Source of the DNA: a virus
Strand: one strand, 5' to 3'
IMG/VR virus record: IMGVR_UViG_3300047548_000434
Span: 1-23,399 of that record
DNA length: 23,399 bases
Each line of letters begins with the position of its first letter. The first letter of the stretch is position 1. The translations under genes and the position numbers were made by a program. This document shows, piece after piece, positions 1 to 7,896 of this stretch. The notes under the pieces were generated by a model, which saw only the letters and a list, made by a program, of their open reading frames with translations, was not told the origin of the DNA and searched no databases.

Positions 1-71
1 CTCACTGCGACTATGAACAAGAAAAGATGGCTATGCCCATTGGTGTAGGATTTTTTTGGCCTGGGGTCTGA
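1..71 (+). CDS. C-terminal end of a T4 gp26-like baseplate hub protein (5' partial)
   Basis: Only the last 22 codons are inside the window, read from base 3 to the TGA at 69-71. The tail reads HCDYEQEKMAMPIGVGFFWPGV. A cysteine-containing C-terminal stretch followed by a hydrophobic end with FF is what I recall from the ends of T4 gp26-type baseplate hub proteins, and the following tail genes fit. The last codons hold a run of seven T (51-57) and a GGGG run (63-66). An open, protein-like frame starts right after in the +1 frame, so this stop may be bypassed by frameshifting. Family assignment from such a short tail is inference. Confidence 0.5.
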   Translation, partial: HCDYEQEKMAMPIGVGFFWPGV

Positions 72-106
72 GTACAGGCCCATTCTGCAGGATCAAATAT
101 TTGATC
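60..106 (+). promoter_or_regulatory. Candidate +1 recoding site with downstream palindrome
   Basis: In the upstream frame the codons are CCT GGG GTC TGA (60-71). A glycyl-tRNA on GGG 63-65 could re-pair with GGG 64-66, giving WPG-SEYRP in the +1 frame and avoiding the stop. About 25 nt further on lies a perfect 16-bp palindrome, GATCAAATATTTGATC (91-106), able to form an RNA hairpin of about six pairs. Programmed frameshifting is well known in phage tail-assembly chaperone genes. This particular site is inference, and a one-base sequence error in GGGG or T7 would look the same. Confidence 0.4.
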
Positions 107-108
107 TT

Positions 109-264
109 ATGTATTATGGAAAGATGGGATGGACGTATACTGAACTATATAATCTACCCACACATCTTCGAAGATACTTTTATCTCAAACTGGCTGATAT
201 CCGTAAAAAGGAAAATGAAGCAGAACAAGCTGCTTATAATAAAGCCAAATCAGGACGACGATAG
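109..264 (+). CDS. Small tail/baseplate assembly protein, possibly the frameshifted extension of the upstream gene
   Basis: Starting at the first ATG (109) this gives a 51-aa protein, MYYGKMGWTYTELYNLPTHL then a Tyr/Arg-rich helix and a charged Lys/Glu tail ending at TAG 262-264. The pattern YYG..W...YNLP..LR.(F)Y...L...K..E resembles short assembly proteins of T4-like phages in the gp51/tail-assembly-chaperone class. The same frame is open back to base 49 and its upstream residues (SEYRPILQDQIFDL) also look like real protein. The product may therefore be made as an extension of the gp26-like protein through a +1 shift at GGGG 63-66, instead of from ATG 109. A longer overlapping frame from 56 to 313 has no recognisable composition and runs through the terminator, so it was not chosen. 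Confidence 0.55.
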   Translation: MYYGKMGWTYTELYNLPTHLRRYFYLKLADIRKKENEAEQAAYNKAKSGRR

Positions 265-268
265 AAAC

Positions 269-296
269 AAGCCAACTAAGCGTTGGCTTTCTTTTT
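269..296 (+). terminator. Rho-independent terminator
   Basis: AAGCCAAC (269-276) pairs perfectly with GTTGGCTT (282-289) around a 5-nt loop and is followed by TCTTTTT. It sits directly after the TAG at 262-264 and before the promoter-like TATTTATA at 303-310, so it separates the gp26-like transcript from the next one. Confidence 0.85.
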
Positions 297-302
297 GTGA
301 GA

Positions 303-310
303 TATTTATA
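303..310 (+). promoter_or_regulatory. Candidate phage (late-type) promoter, TATTTATA
   Basis: ATATTTATA lies 21 nt (from its first T) before the ATG at 324 and right after a terminator. It matches the core of a motif (CTATTTATTA) found at similar distances before several other genes here. This copy has A instead of the leading C. Confidence 0.45.
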
Positions 311-323
311 TGAAAAACAAAGC

Positions 324-803
324 ATGAAGTCTGACGTTCAAAGATTGCGTGAAGCGGTTCGTTCTTACGTTCGAAAGATACTAAAAGAAAACGACAAAGC
401 TGACATTAAATGGGCTGTTGATAAGGTTGCAACTGCACTGGATGCAGCTGCGAGTAAGAAAAAGGACTATCAACTGGCAGCAGCACATGATAGCGATCTG
501 TTTAAACAGTTAGCTCAAGATATAAGAGATGGAGAGCAATCGGACCATTCACCAGAAGATCAACAGCTAATGGAGACGTTCTTCGATTGGTTGGCTAGAG
601 GTGCTCAAAAGTACGTACATGGGATTATTGACAGAAGAGCAGGATATCTTAAGCAGGCCGTTGCATCTGATCCAAAGTTAGCCCAAATGGCTAAAAACTC
701 AGGAATGAGTCCAGGTGACTTTGAAAATAGAGTTTATACTCTAATGAAGAGCGATAAGAAATTTTTACAAGCACTAGCTACGCAGCGATACATTAGAAGG
801 TAG
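324..803 (+). CDS. Probable virion protein, 160 aa, unknown function
   Basis: I do not recognise a named family. The protein is helical and charged, beginning MKSDVQRLREAVRSYVRKIL, with a later Met/Ser/Asp-containing helical C-terminus ending in RYIRR. The start at ATG 324 was preferred to GTG 297 because the GTG lies inside the terminator tail and its frame runs through the promoter-like TATTTATA. The N-terminal Lys/Arg-rich amphipathic helix ending in (L)KEN resembles the N-termini of the 9937 and 17497 genes and of the MKL(T)..QLR..IREE type seen on structural proteins of marine T4-like phages. It is followed after 4 nt by the tape measure gene, so a tail or internal virion role is likely but unproven. 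Confidence 0.7.
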   Translation: MKSDVQRLREAVRSYVRKILKENDKADIKWAVDKVATALDAAASKKKDYQLAAAHDSDLFKQLAQDIRDGEQSDHSPEDQQLMETFFDWLARGAQKYVHGIIDRRAGYLKQAVASDPKLAQMAKNSGMSPGDFENRVYTLMKSDKKFLQALATQRYIRR

Positions 804-807
804 ATAA

Positions 808-3585
808 ATGGCAGAAAGTCCAAACACAGATCCAAATGCAGGGAAAGGTCTAAGAGACAACCTAAAGGCATCGGAGATTGCCGCTAGAGAGCTTGGCAAG
901 GACTTAGCCTATGCTTTAGAAAACCTTGCCGAGTCTACTAAAATATTAGACAAGCAGGCAAGAGTCTACAAGGACCTAGCTGGAAGTAGTCAACTACTCA
1001 ACTACACAGCTAAAGATAATGTGCAGGTAGCTAAGGATCTTACAGCTTTATACGAGAGTGAGCTGCAGGCATCAAATGATCTAGTACTAAAGCGCAATAT
1101 GGTTGCAACTGGTTTGAGAGGAGAGTATGCACAACTCCTTACAACCTACATGCTAGAAAACGACATCGTAGATGTTAACGATAGCAAAGTTCAACTACTA
1201 GCAAAGCAACTACATAAGAGACAACAGATAAGCGATAAGCTTGAGGAAGAACGAAGCCTTAACGAGGAGATAGCTAACTCACTTCTTGAAATCCAAGAGG
1301 AGACGGAAAGTTGGAAAAAAGGATTCGATAAGATCAAAGCAACAGCACAAGCAATAGCTAACGACCCTAAGACACTAGCTTTTTTCCTATTCAATGAAGG
1401 AGTAAAGAATCTTGAAAAGATGCATGGCACCTTCGAAGAGATGCATCATATGGGGCTCAGTGCAGGACAAGCTATGGAAGCTACCTTTAACCAGATGGAT
1501 ATTACCAGCATGGATTGGTGGTTGGGTCTCTCTGACACTAAAGGTGTGATGCAAGGAATTGTATCTGAATATGGTAATGTCAACGCTCTGAGTAAGGAGA
1601 CCGTTAGTCAGCTAGGTAAGATGGCTACTTCGTTTGGAATATCAGGAGAGGAGGCTGCAAAAATAAATGCATCCCTATCCCAGATGCCAGGAGAAACTTC
1701 TGAAACCGCAGCTGCTGCGATGGAGACTGTGGGTAGTTTTGCCAAGATGCAAGGTATTGCTCCTGGAAAGATAATGAAAGACATGGCTCAAAATACAGAA
1801 GCAGTAGCTTTGTATGGTAGCAAGGGAGCTGTTGAGTTTGGAAAGTCCGTTGTTGAGTTACATAAGATGGGGGTTGAAGTGGCTACTGCGTCAAAGATGG
1901 CAGAAGGTCTACTGGACTTTGAGAATAGCATTAATAAGCAGATGGAGGCATCTGTATTGTTGGGTAAGGAGATAAACCTAGACAAAGCTAGAGAGTTAGC
2001 TTTATCGGGAGATCTTGCTGGATCAACTGCAGAAGTGCTTAAAAATATCGGAGGCTCTGCTGAGTTCGAAAAAATGAACGTCATGCAGAAGAAAGCCCTA
2101 GCAGAGGCTGCAGGGATGACTGTCGAGGAGTTGCAGAAGTCAATCGACGCCCAGGAGGAGTCTAATAAGTACTTTGGTGAAGGTACGAGTATGGGTATGA
2201 ATGCGATGGGGTATATGATGCAGTACGGAGGAGCAGCAGCAGGTTTCTTTAAGGAAAATGGAATGCTCCTTATGACTTCTGTACAATTTATGTCCCAATT
2301 CGGTCTTCTGCAAAAACTCTCAAACGGACTAACTGCAGCAGGAAACTTCCTTTTAAGTAATAGATACGTTGCAGCAATGGGATTTTGGGTTAAGGAGAAA
2401 GCTCAGTGGGCTGCAGAGAAAGCGCACATGCTATGGAAAGCTACTACTGAACGATTAGGTTTTGCCCAAAAATCAGCACAACAAGCAGCCAGCGCCGCAT
2501 CAACGGCAACTAGTGCAGCGGGTTCTGCAGCAAGTGGAGCGGGAGCTGCGGCAGGTCTTACCGGACTTGCAACCGGATTGTCAGCAATGGGAACTCCTGC
2601 AGTATTATTTGGAGCTCTCAACCTTGTTGCAGCAGTACCAGGATTAGTGTTAATGGTTGCAGCAATACCATTCTTAACTTTTATTGCTTTTGGAGGAATA
2701 GCTGCAGGAGCAGGATTATCGGCACTGGGTGGAGGATTGACAGCAATGGCTAACCCAATGCTAGCTATGGCCGGAGTTAACTTGATGGCATTTGCATTAG
2801 CGTCCGTAGTAGGTGTTGCAGGTATTCCATTCTTAGCGATGATAGCTTTGGTAGGTATTCCGGCAGGGGCAGGATTGTCAGCGCTCGGTGCAGGATTATC
2901 TGCAATGGCCAATCCAGCAGTCGCTATTGGTGCTGCAATCTTGAGTGGCTTAGCAATCTCACTCGGAGCTAGCATCTTAATGATGGGTGTAGGTATTGGA
3001 ATAGCGGCAGCAGGATTGTCTTTGCTGTTTGCAGAATTAGCAAAAATGCCAATCGAAAGTATGCTACTATTGCCAGTGGCATTAGGGGGTATAGCAGTCG
3101 GATTAGGAGCGTTAGCTGTTTCTTCGTTCTTTGCATTCCCAGGATTAATGTTAGCATCTTTTGCTTTAGGTTCTTTTGCAGCAGTGCTAGCAATAATGCA
3201 ACCAATAATGGAGATGGGCGGATTATTAGCACTGGCAGAAGGATTAACAGCCTTAGCATCAAGTGCAGGTGGATTGTCAGAGGTTAGTGCAGCCGTCTTA
3301 GGAATTGGAGGTGGTTTAGGAATGATGGCATTAGCAGGTCTAGCTGCACTCCCAATAATAGGAGCACTAGTTGGATTAGCAGCTGTTGCTCCGGCACTAT
3401 CATCACTAGGAAGCATGTTCGGTGGAGGTGAAGGTGGCGGAAAAGAAGAAGATAAGATGCAGCTTATAGCTGACAAGTTGGATCAACTTATTGCGGTTGC
3501 ATCCAAAGGTGGTGAAGTTAATATGGATGGTAAGAAGGTTGGACAGATAATTAAGTTGGGTCTCAACTCATCAAACGTAAGATAG
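808..3585 (+). CDS. Tail tape measure protein, 925 aa
   Basis: By size, composition and position this is the tape measure that sets tail length and spans the tube lumen. Residues 1-200 are helical and charged, likely coiled coil. Residues about 200-480 contain Met/Ala-rich helical segments typical of tape measure cores (GLSAGQAMEATF, GISGEEAAKI, ASVLLGKEINLDKARELALSG). Residues about 595-870 are extremely hydrophobic, Gly/Ala/Leu-rich and could cross a membrane several times, with a 53-aa repeat inside. The C-terminus is hydrophilic, with a Gly-rich linker and KLDQLIAVASKGGEVNMDGK, a common tape measure ending. It lies between small tail genes and the tube-cap gene, with 1 nt before the latter. 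A 357-aa open frame on the opposite strand is a shadow of the repetitive Gly/Ala region. Confidence 0.85.
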   Translation: MAESPNTDPNAGKGLRDNLKASEIAARELGKDLAYALENLAESTKILDKQARVYKDLAGSSQLLNYTAKDNVQVAKDLTALYESELQASNDLVLKRNMVATGLRGEYAQLLTTYMLENDIVDVNDSKVQLLAKQLHKRQQISDKLEEERSLNEEIANSLLEIQEETESWKKGFDKIKATAQAIANDPKTLAFFLFNEGVKNLEKMHGTFEEMHHMGLSAGQAMEATFNQMDITSMDWWLGLSDTKGVMQGIVSEYGNVNALSKETVSQLGKMATSFGISGEEAAKINASLSQMPGETSETAAAAMETVGSFAKMQGIAPGKIMKDMAQNTEAVALYGSKGAVEFGKSVVELHKMGVEVATASKMAEGLLDFENSINKQMEASVLLGKEINLDKARELALSGDLAGSTAEVLKNIGGSAEFEKMNVMQKKALAEAAGMTVEELQKSIDAQEESNKYFGEGTSMGMNAMGYMMQYGGAAAGFFKENGMLLMTSVQFMSQFGLLQKLSNGLTAAGNFLLSNRYVAAMGFWVKEKAQWAAEKAHMLWKATTERLGFAQKSAQQAASAASTATSAAGSAASGAGAAAGLTGLATGLSAMGTPAVLFGALNLVAAVPGLVLMVAAIPFLTFIAFGGIAAGAGLSALGGGLTAMANPMLAMAGVNLMAFALASVVGVAGIPFLAMIALVGIPAGAGLSALGAGLSAMANPAVAIGAAILSGLAISLGASILMMGVGIGIAAAGLSLLFAELAKMPIESMLLLPVALGGIAVGLGALAVSSFFAFPGLMLASFALGSFAAVLAIMQPIMEMGGLLALAEGLTALASSAGGLSEVSAAVLGIGGGLGMMALAGLAALPIIGALVGLAAVAPALSSLGSMFGGGEGGGKEEDKMQLIADKLDQLIAVASKGGEVNMDGKKVGQIIKLGLNSSNVR
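2660..2920 (+). repeat. Diverged in-gene tandem repeat in the tape measure (period about 159 bp)
   Basis: Protein block IPFLTFIAFGGIAAGAGLSA followed by LGGGLTAMANP recurs as IPFLAMIALVGIPAGAGLSA followed by LGAGLSAMANP. The shared CAGGATTATC/CAGGATTGTC words lie at 2711 and 2870, 159 bp or 53 codons apart. A third, weaker copy is near 3011. The repeats lie in the hydrophobic part of the protein. Confidence 0.7.
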
Positions 3586-3586
3586 T

Positions 3587-5611
3587 ATGGCTAAATTATT
3601 CAAAGCAATTAGTTTAACCGAAAGACTGGAAAACAGTGAATACGGTAAGGCTCCAGTAAAGCCACCACTATCTGTTGATCAGGGTGGAGCTAACAATGAT
3701 CCAATCAAATCTACGTCTAAGTTGAACCAAGGCAGTATCGACCTAAAGCAACAAGTTGATTTTAGAAAAACAGAACCGATTGAACTCAAAAGAGTAGAGG
3801 ATGCTAGAAAGAGAAATGCAGAGATGATCAAACTAATCAGATCTAGCCGACCAGACTATGCACCACCCATTCCTAGTCCATTCACCACTCAACCATTAGC
3901 ATCGTTTATTCTACCAAAACCCTTGAGTGGGTTCGCGTCTACAATGCAGCTTGAGGATAGATTGAAGCAGTCAAATAAAGTACAATCCACAAGACACCTA
4001 CCTCACTTCTTTTTGTCTGACATATACACGGATTATATTACGATAACTAAGTTTGGTATATTTAATCACGAAAGTGATGTGCAGATAGCTACTTTTAATA
4101 TTAATCCTGTGCAAGGAGAGACTACCGTAACTCCTACAGAGTTTGACTCTCTTATACGCCAAGGTACGAGATTCAAGAATGGTCAATACATATCGCTGAC
4201 ACCAATCTACAGACCAGTTGAAACGGTGTTAGTACAACAAGGTACATTTTTCTCTAACGGAGCTTACGTCTCTAGAGCTACAATAGGAGTGCCTATTTCA
4301 GACAACAACAACTTCCTAAGACAAGGAGGTACGTTGGTGCGAGATAACTATCAGTCGGTGATTCAAGTAGAGCAGCCAATTGGAGAGCAGAATCAAGGAG
4401 GACTTAATCCAATAAAGGCTATAAGTCCACTTCTTACTAGATTACTTCAGGGTTTATTTATTGACAATGCAGGAGAGCTACGAAGCTTTATTGTACCACA
4501 AGAACCTATACAGCTAGGAGATCCAGCTATCCAAACACCATTATTACAAAGACCTAGCTTTGCTACTGAGACTTTCAATCAAGGTACCATAGTACTATCA
4601 ACAAGCGAGTACCAGGCGGATAGATCATTGTCTATATTGCTACCACGAATTAAGCATGGAAGTGCTACTTTGCAGCGAATAAACTTTACAAATGAAGTAT
4701 TTGAGCAAGGTGGGGTTGTGTTACCAATTGAAGATTTTCAAAACATAAACTTTAACAACCAATCTCTTACGAGAGCTCAGGGGGATAATTACTTTGAACT
4801 CAATCAACCAGCGCAAAATTTACCACCTTTAGTGGAGTTGCTGAGTAGCGAGCAAATAGATCAAGCACGTGCTAAAACGCTAATTCAAAATACTCTGACC
4901 TCCATGAGGTATGAGAGAGCTGGTACAAGACAGGTAGATTCAAATTATGGGATTCAGGGATTAGGGCCAGACAACTTCAAGAGTAAAATAGAGGCAAGAG
5001 TAATCTCAACACCACAAACGCCCGTTACATGGGATAGTAATACTAATACACCAAAGCCGGGAAGGACGGAGAGACGAGCTCTTGGAGTCACCCCAGATGG
5101 AGATGGAAGTGACTTTATTACACTATCAATACAAAGCATGACACAGGATGGTTCAGTGAGCTTCAAGGCTTTAATCACATCGCTTAGCGATAGCTTTAGT
5201 CCAGCTTGGAATGATTATAATTACGTGGGAAGGCAGGATACGGTAAAAGCTTTCAAAGGAATTACTCGCAGCGTCAGCGTTGGGTTTAAGGCTGTTGCTT
5301 GGGGTAATCGAGAAACAGCTAAGACTTTGTTTAAGAAACTCGAGACCTTAGCTAAGTACACCACTGTGGGGATTCCTAATTCAGCTGGATATATCGAAGG
5401 TCCTCTTATTAGAGTGACGATCGGAAACATACTAGTGGGCACTCTGTGTGCGTGTACATCTCTAAAGTATGACTTTAATCCGGCAGAGTATACATGGGAT
5501 ACTAACGCTAAACTGCCAATGTTGGCAGATGTGTCTATGGACTTTGCGGTGCTAGCATCAAACAATCAAAAACTGTTTAACGCAAGAACAAACACTTATT
5601 ACAATACGTAA
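3587..5611 (+). CDS. Baseplate/tail-tube cap protein (gp48/gp54-like C-terminus), 674 aa
   Basis: The last about 180 residues carry the recognisable part: DFITLSIQSM, SLSDSFSPAWNDYNYVGRQD, then FKGITRSVSVGFKAVAWG, GPLIRVTIGNILVGTLCACT and KLPMLADVSMDFAVL. This resembles the tube-fold domain of phage tail-tube initiator/cap proteins (gp48/gp54 class), which sit on the baseplate hub and start the tube. T4 gp48 and gp54 are about 320-365 aa, so this protein is roughly twice as long. The extra length is an N-terminal half with a degenerate QG(G/T) repeat between residues about 190 and 376. The gene starts 1 nt after the tape measure and is followed 3 nt later by the LysM gene, consistent with a baseplate operon. 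The exact T4 equivalent is uncertain. Confidence 0.65.
   Translation: MAKLFKAISLTERLENSEYGKAPVKPPLSVDQGGANNDPIKSTSKLNQGSIDLKQQVDFRKTEPIELKRVEDARKRNAEMIKLIRSSRPDYAPPIPSPFTTQPLASFILPKPLSGFASTMQLEDRLKQSNKVQSTRHLPHFFLSDIYTDYITITKFGIFNHESDVQIATFNINPVQGETTVTPTEFDSLIRQGTRFKNGQYISLTPIYRPVETVLVQQGTFFSNGAYVSRATIGVPISDNNNFLRQGGTLVRDNYQSVIQVEQPIGEQNQGGLNPIKAISPLLTRLLQGLFIDNAGELRSFIVPQEPIQLGDPAIQTPLLQRPSFATETFNQGTIVLSTSEYQADRSLSILLPRIKHGSATLQRINFTNEVFEQGGVVLPIEDFQNINFNNQSLTRAQGDNYFELNQPAQNLPPLVELLSSEQIDQARAKTLIQNTLTSMRYERAGTRQVDSNYGIQGLGPDNFKSKIEARVISTPQTPVTWDSNTNTPKPGRTERRALGVTPDGDGSDFITLSIQSMTQDGSVSFKALITSLSDSFSPAWNDYNYVGRQDTVKAFKGITRSVSVGFKAVAWGNRETAKTLFKKLETLAKYTTVGIPNSAGYIEGPLIRVTIGNILVGTLCACTSLKYDFNPAEYTWDTNAKLPMLADVSMDFAVLASNNQKLFNARTNTYYNT
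4150..4740 (+). repeat. Degenerate QG(G/T) protein repeat region inside the tube-cap gene
   Basis: A short unit with Gln-Gly followed by Gly or Thr and then a beta-strand ending in Tyr or Phe recurs: RQGTRFKNGQYIS, QQGTFFSNGAYVS, RQGGTLVRDNYQS, NQGG, NQGTIVLSTSEYQ and EQGGVVLPIEDFQ. The Gln residues are at about 192, 218, 246, 270, 332 and 374, and the DNA word CAAGG marks each unit. The first four units are 24-28 residues apart. The pattern looks like a solenoid or fibre-like insertion. Confidence 0.6.
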
Positions 5612-5614
5612 GCA

Positions 5615-5908
5615 ATGAGATACGATAACATTCCAAATAAGTTGAGTGAAAACAAAAAACGAGTTACTCGATCAGTAATCTACCCACCAATTCCAAGAAA
5701 GCAGTCGGACATATATGTGCGTACAGCTGTAGGAGATCGTGTTGAGATGCTGGCATTTAAGTATTACGGAGATGTTAGTATGTGGTGGTTGATAGCAGAA
5801 GCAAACGCAGTAGGGAAAGGTAGTTTCGCTATTGCTCCTGGAACATTGTTAAGAATACCAATAGATAATCAGGATGTTTTAGATGAGTATGCAAGATTAA
5901 ATCAATAA
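5615..5908 (+). CDS. LysM-type baseplate wedge protein (gp53-like), 97 aa
   Basis: Residues 32-83 form a LysM-like module: DIYVRTAVGDRVEMLAFKYY, then GDVSMWWLIAEAN and PGTLLRIP. This fits the small LysM proteins of phage baseplates (T4 gp53, P2 gpX), which hold the wedge and tube region together. The start ATG follows the tube-cap stop by 3 nt and the stop precedes the hub gene by 7 nt. No Shine-Dalgarno sequence is visible. The module is clear; equivalence to gp53 is inferred from size, module and neighbours. Confidence 0.8.
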   Translation: MRYDNIPNKLSENKKRVTRSVIYPPIPRKQSDIYVRTAVGDRVEMLAFKYYGDVSMWWLIAEANAVGKGSFAIAPGTLLRIPIDNQDVLDEYARLNQ

Positions 5909-5915
5909 GTAAGTT

Positions 5916-7880
5916 ATGGGAAATTTATTCAGCCTAAAGGCTGTGCCTGATGGTGTCAGATCCGAATTAAACGCAAGGAGTACGGTAAAAGGAGTAGAAT
6001 GGGTTGCAAAGCGTTTCCCGTGGATTCGTGTATCGTCTATGAGTAGTGCGTGTACCAAGTACGGAATACTACATAGTGCTACAAATGGAACAATTGGAAT
6101 GAGCTATTCTGGAGAAGAAGGATATAGACCGCAACCAGTTGTGGATTCGGTATCAGTAAAGAAGCAAGGTGAATTGGGTACAACTAGAACGTGTACAGTA
6201 TCTATAAAAGCGTTTACTGACGCACAACTTGTAGAACTCCAAAAATGCTTCTTCATTCCTGGAATGACTGTAAGAGTCCAGTGGGGATGGTCTGTAGCTG
6301 CTACTGGAGCAAAGTCACCAAGCCCAGTTGATGGCCCTTTACCGGATTCTCAGGCTGTCTGCCAAATGCAAAAGACAGCGGGGAGTAGTGCCATATACGA
6401 TGGCATGCAGGGATTGGTTACCAACTTCAGCTACAAGTTAGCTGCAGACGGATATTGGGATTGTAGTTTTGAAATGGTTGCCGCAACTGAGGCTGTTGGT
6501 GGTGGAAAGGTGGCTACATACAACGAGGAGTGTGACTGTACGCGTACGTTTAAAGTGCAAGGAGAAGACGGCGAGAGTAAGGATGCAACAGAAAAGAAGA
6601 GCTTATTGCATACGTTCTTCTTTGACGTAAATGCAGACGCTTCTGAAGGAGACTCCTCCTTTTCTATATATAAGTCAAAGCTAGCTAGCTCCTTAGATTC
6701 TAGATTCGGTCAACCGGTGATAGCTGGTGGAAACTATGAAGGAGAGGATAGAGATGCATCTGGAGGATCTGCTCAATCTGCATGGTCACTAGGCAACTAT
6801 GATACTACAGAAGGATATATTTCGTGGAGAACCTTGGAAGCAGCTATCAACAGATACGCATTACCAACGAATGGGGGTAAGTACATTTTAGGACGAGTTG
6901 CCAGTCAAGATTTGTTAGTAAAAGGACATCCTAAACTAGAATCAGGAGATCCTCGGATATGTGTAATTCCAGGATCACCCGAACTCTCAGCTGCAATCGG
7001 AGCAGGAAACTGGATCTGGAGAGGGACACCACCTAGTGTGTGGAATGCGAGTGAGTTTGACTTTGGAGGTATTATGCTCAACTGCATATTCCTAATGCAG
7101 GAACTTAAAGCAGTCGAGGATGGAGATAACAAGATTCACACCTTCTTAACAAACGTTTTAAAAAAAGTAAGCAACGCTTGTGGTGGGTATTTTACAGACA
7201 TGCTAGAGATTGTCAGCACTACTGAAGACTGCGCTAATCCAGTAGACGTTCCTACAATATCAATAATAGATTTGCGCAAGTATAAGGCAGTCGAGACTTA
7301 TCGAGTTCCATCCAAGCCAGGAAATTCAGTCATTCGAGATTTAAAACTCGACATGCAGCTAACTGGAGCGATGAAAACGCAAGCACTCTACTCCAATGGA
7401 AAAAAGCAAAACGCAAAAGGAGCAAAGTGTGATACAATAGGATTCAAACCTTTTGGATTAGCTGATGACGGCTCTATAAGAGATAGGGCCAAACTAAAGG
7501 CCAATACTCCACCACCCTGTGATTGTGAAGAAACACCACAACAAGGAAAGTCAGAGAAAAAATCCCAGTCAGAGATTTTTGAAGAAATGTACGCCTGCGT
7601 GGATAATGGAACCACAGGAGCTGCAGTGTCCAGCGTGGCGGATGAAGTAAACGGAGGTGATGATGTAACAGAAAAATGTGCAGGTGTTCCTTTACCCTTT
7701 GACTTTGGCTTTACGTGTGATGGTGTAGGAGGCTTAGCGTTTGGACAAACAATATCTTCAGACAGAATACCATCTGAAATTGCCAGTAAGTTTGATTTTC
7801 AAATAACAACAGTTGAGCACGAAATAAATGTACAAGATTGGACAACTTCAGTAAGTACTGTTGCAAGATTTAAGGCCTAA
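5916..7880 (+). CDS. Baseplate hub structural protein (gp27-like), 654 aa
   Basis: Two regions support a hub-type tail protein. Residues about 75-126 (VVDSVSVKKQGELGTTRTCT, then IKAFT...LQKCFFIPGMTVRVQWGWS) match the pattern of gp27-like hub proteins of marine myoviruses. The end (FGQTISSDRIPSEIASKFDF, QITTVEHEINVQDWTTSVST) matches the C-terminal domain of phage hub proteins that close the ring above the spike. A long, variable middle part (about 220-560) has many Gly, Asp and Cys residues, including CDCEE and ECDC clusters that might bind metal. The start ATG 5916 is in a row of tightly spaced baseplate genes. Hub function is a family inference. Confidence 0.7.
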   Translation: MGNLFSLKAVPDGVRSELNARSTVKGVEWVAKRFPWIRVSSMSSACTKYGILHSATNGTIGMSYSGEEGYRPQPVVDSVSVKKQGELGTTRTCTVSIKAFTDAQLVELQKCFFIPGMTVRVQWGWSVAATGAKSPSPVDGPLPDSQAVCQMQKTAGSSAIYDGMQGLVTNFSYKLAADGYWDCSFEMVAATEAVGGGKVATYNEECDCTRTFKVQGEDGESKDATEKKSLLHTFFFDVNADASEGDSSFSIYKSKLASSLDSRFGQPVIAGGNYEGEDRDASGGSAQSAWSLGNYDTTEGYISWRTLEAAINRYALPTNGGKYILGRVASQDLLVKGHPKLESGDPRICVIPGSPELSAAIGAGNWIWRGTPPSVWNASEFDFGGIMLNCIFLMQELKAVEDGDNKIHTFLTNVLKKVSNACGGYFTDMLEIVSTTEDCANPVDVPTISIIDLRKYKAVETYRVPSKPGNSVIRDLKLDMQLTGAMKTQALYSNGKKQNAKGAKCDTIGFKPFGLADDGSIRDRAKLKANTPPPCDCEETPQQGKSEKKSQSEIFEEMYACVDNGTTGAAVSSVADEVNGGDDVTEKCAGVPLPFDFGFTCDGVGGLAFGQTISSDRIPSEIASKFDFQITTVEHEINVQDWTTSVSTVARFKA

Positions 7881-7883
7881 CAA

Positions 7884-7891
7884 TATTTATT
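7884..7891 (+). promoter_or_regulatory. Candidate phage (late-type) promoter, TATTTATT
   Basis: AATATTTATTGATATATGG: the core lies only 13 nt before ATG 7897, in a 16-nt gap that otherwise has no function. It is the most closely spaced member of the CTATTTATTA set and has A instead of the leading C. Confidence 0.4.
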
Positions 7892-7896
7892 GATAT

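Noticed and set aside
91-106. GATCAAATATTTGATC as a restriction-defence or operator site
   Set aside because: The palindrome codes for protein in the open frame and occurs once; treated only as part of the possible recoding site.
56-313. 85-aa + strand frame from TTG 56
   Set aside because: It overlaps a frame with clear assembly-protein patterns, has no recognisable composition and runs through the terminator.
2403-3476. 357-aa open frame on the minus strand
   Set aside because: It is the shadow of the Gly/Ala/Leu-rich tape measure region, made of Pro/Ala/Asn runs with no domain, and all other genes are on the + strand.
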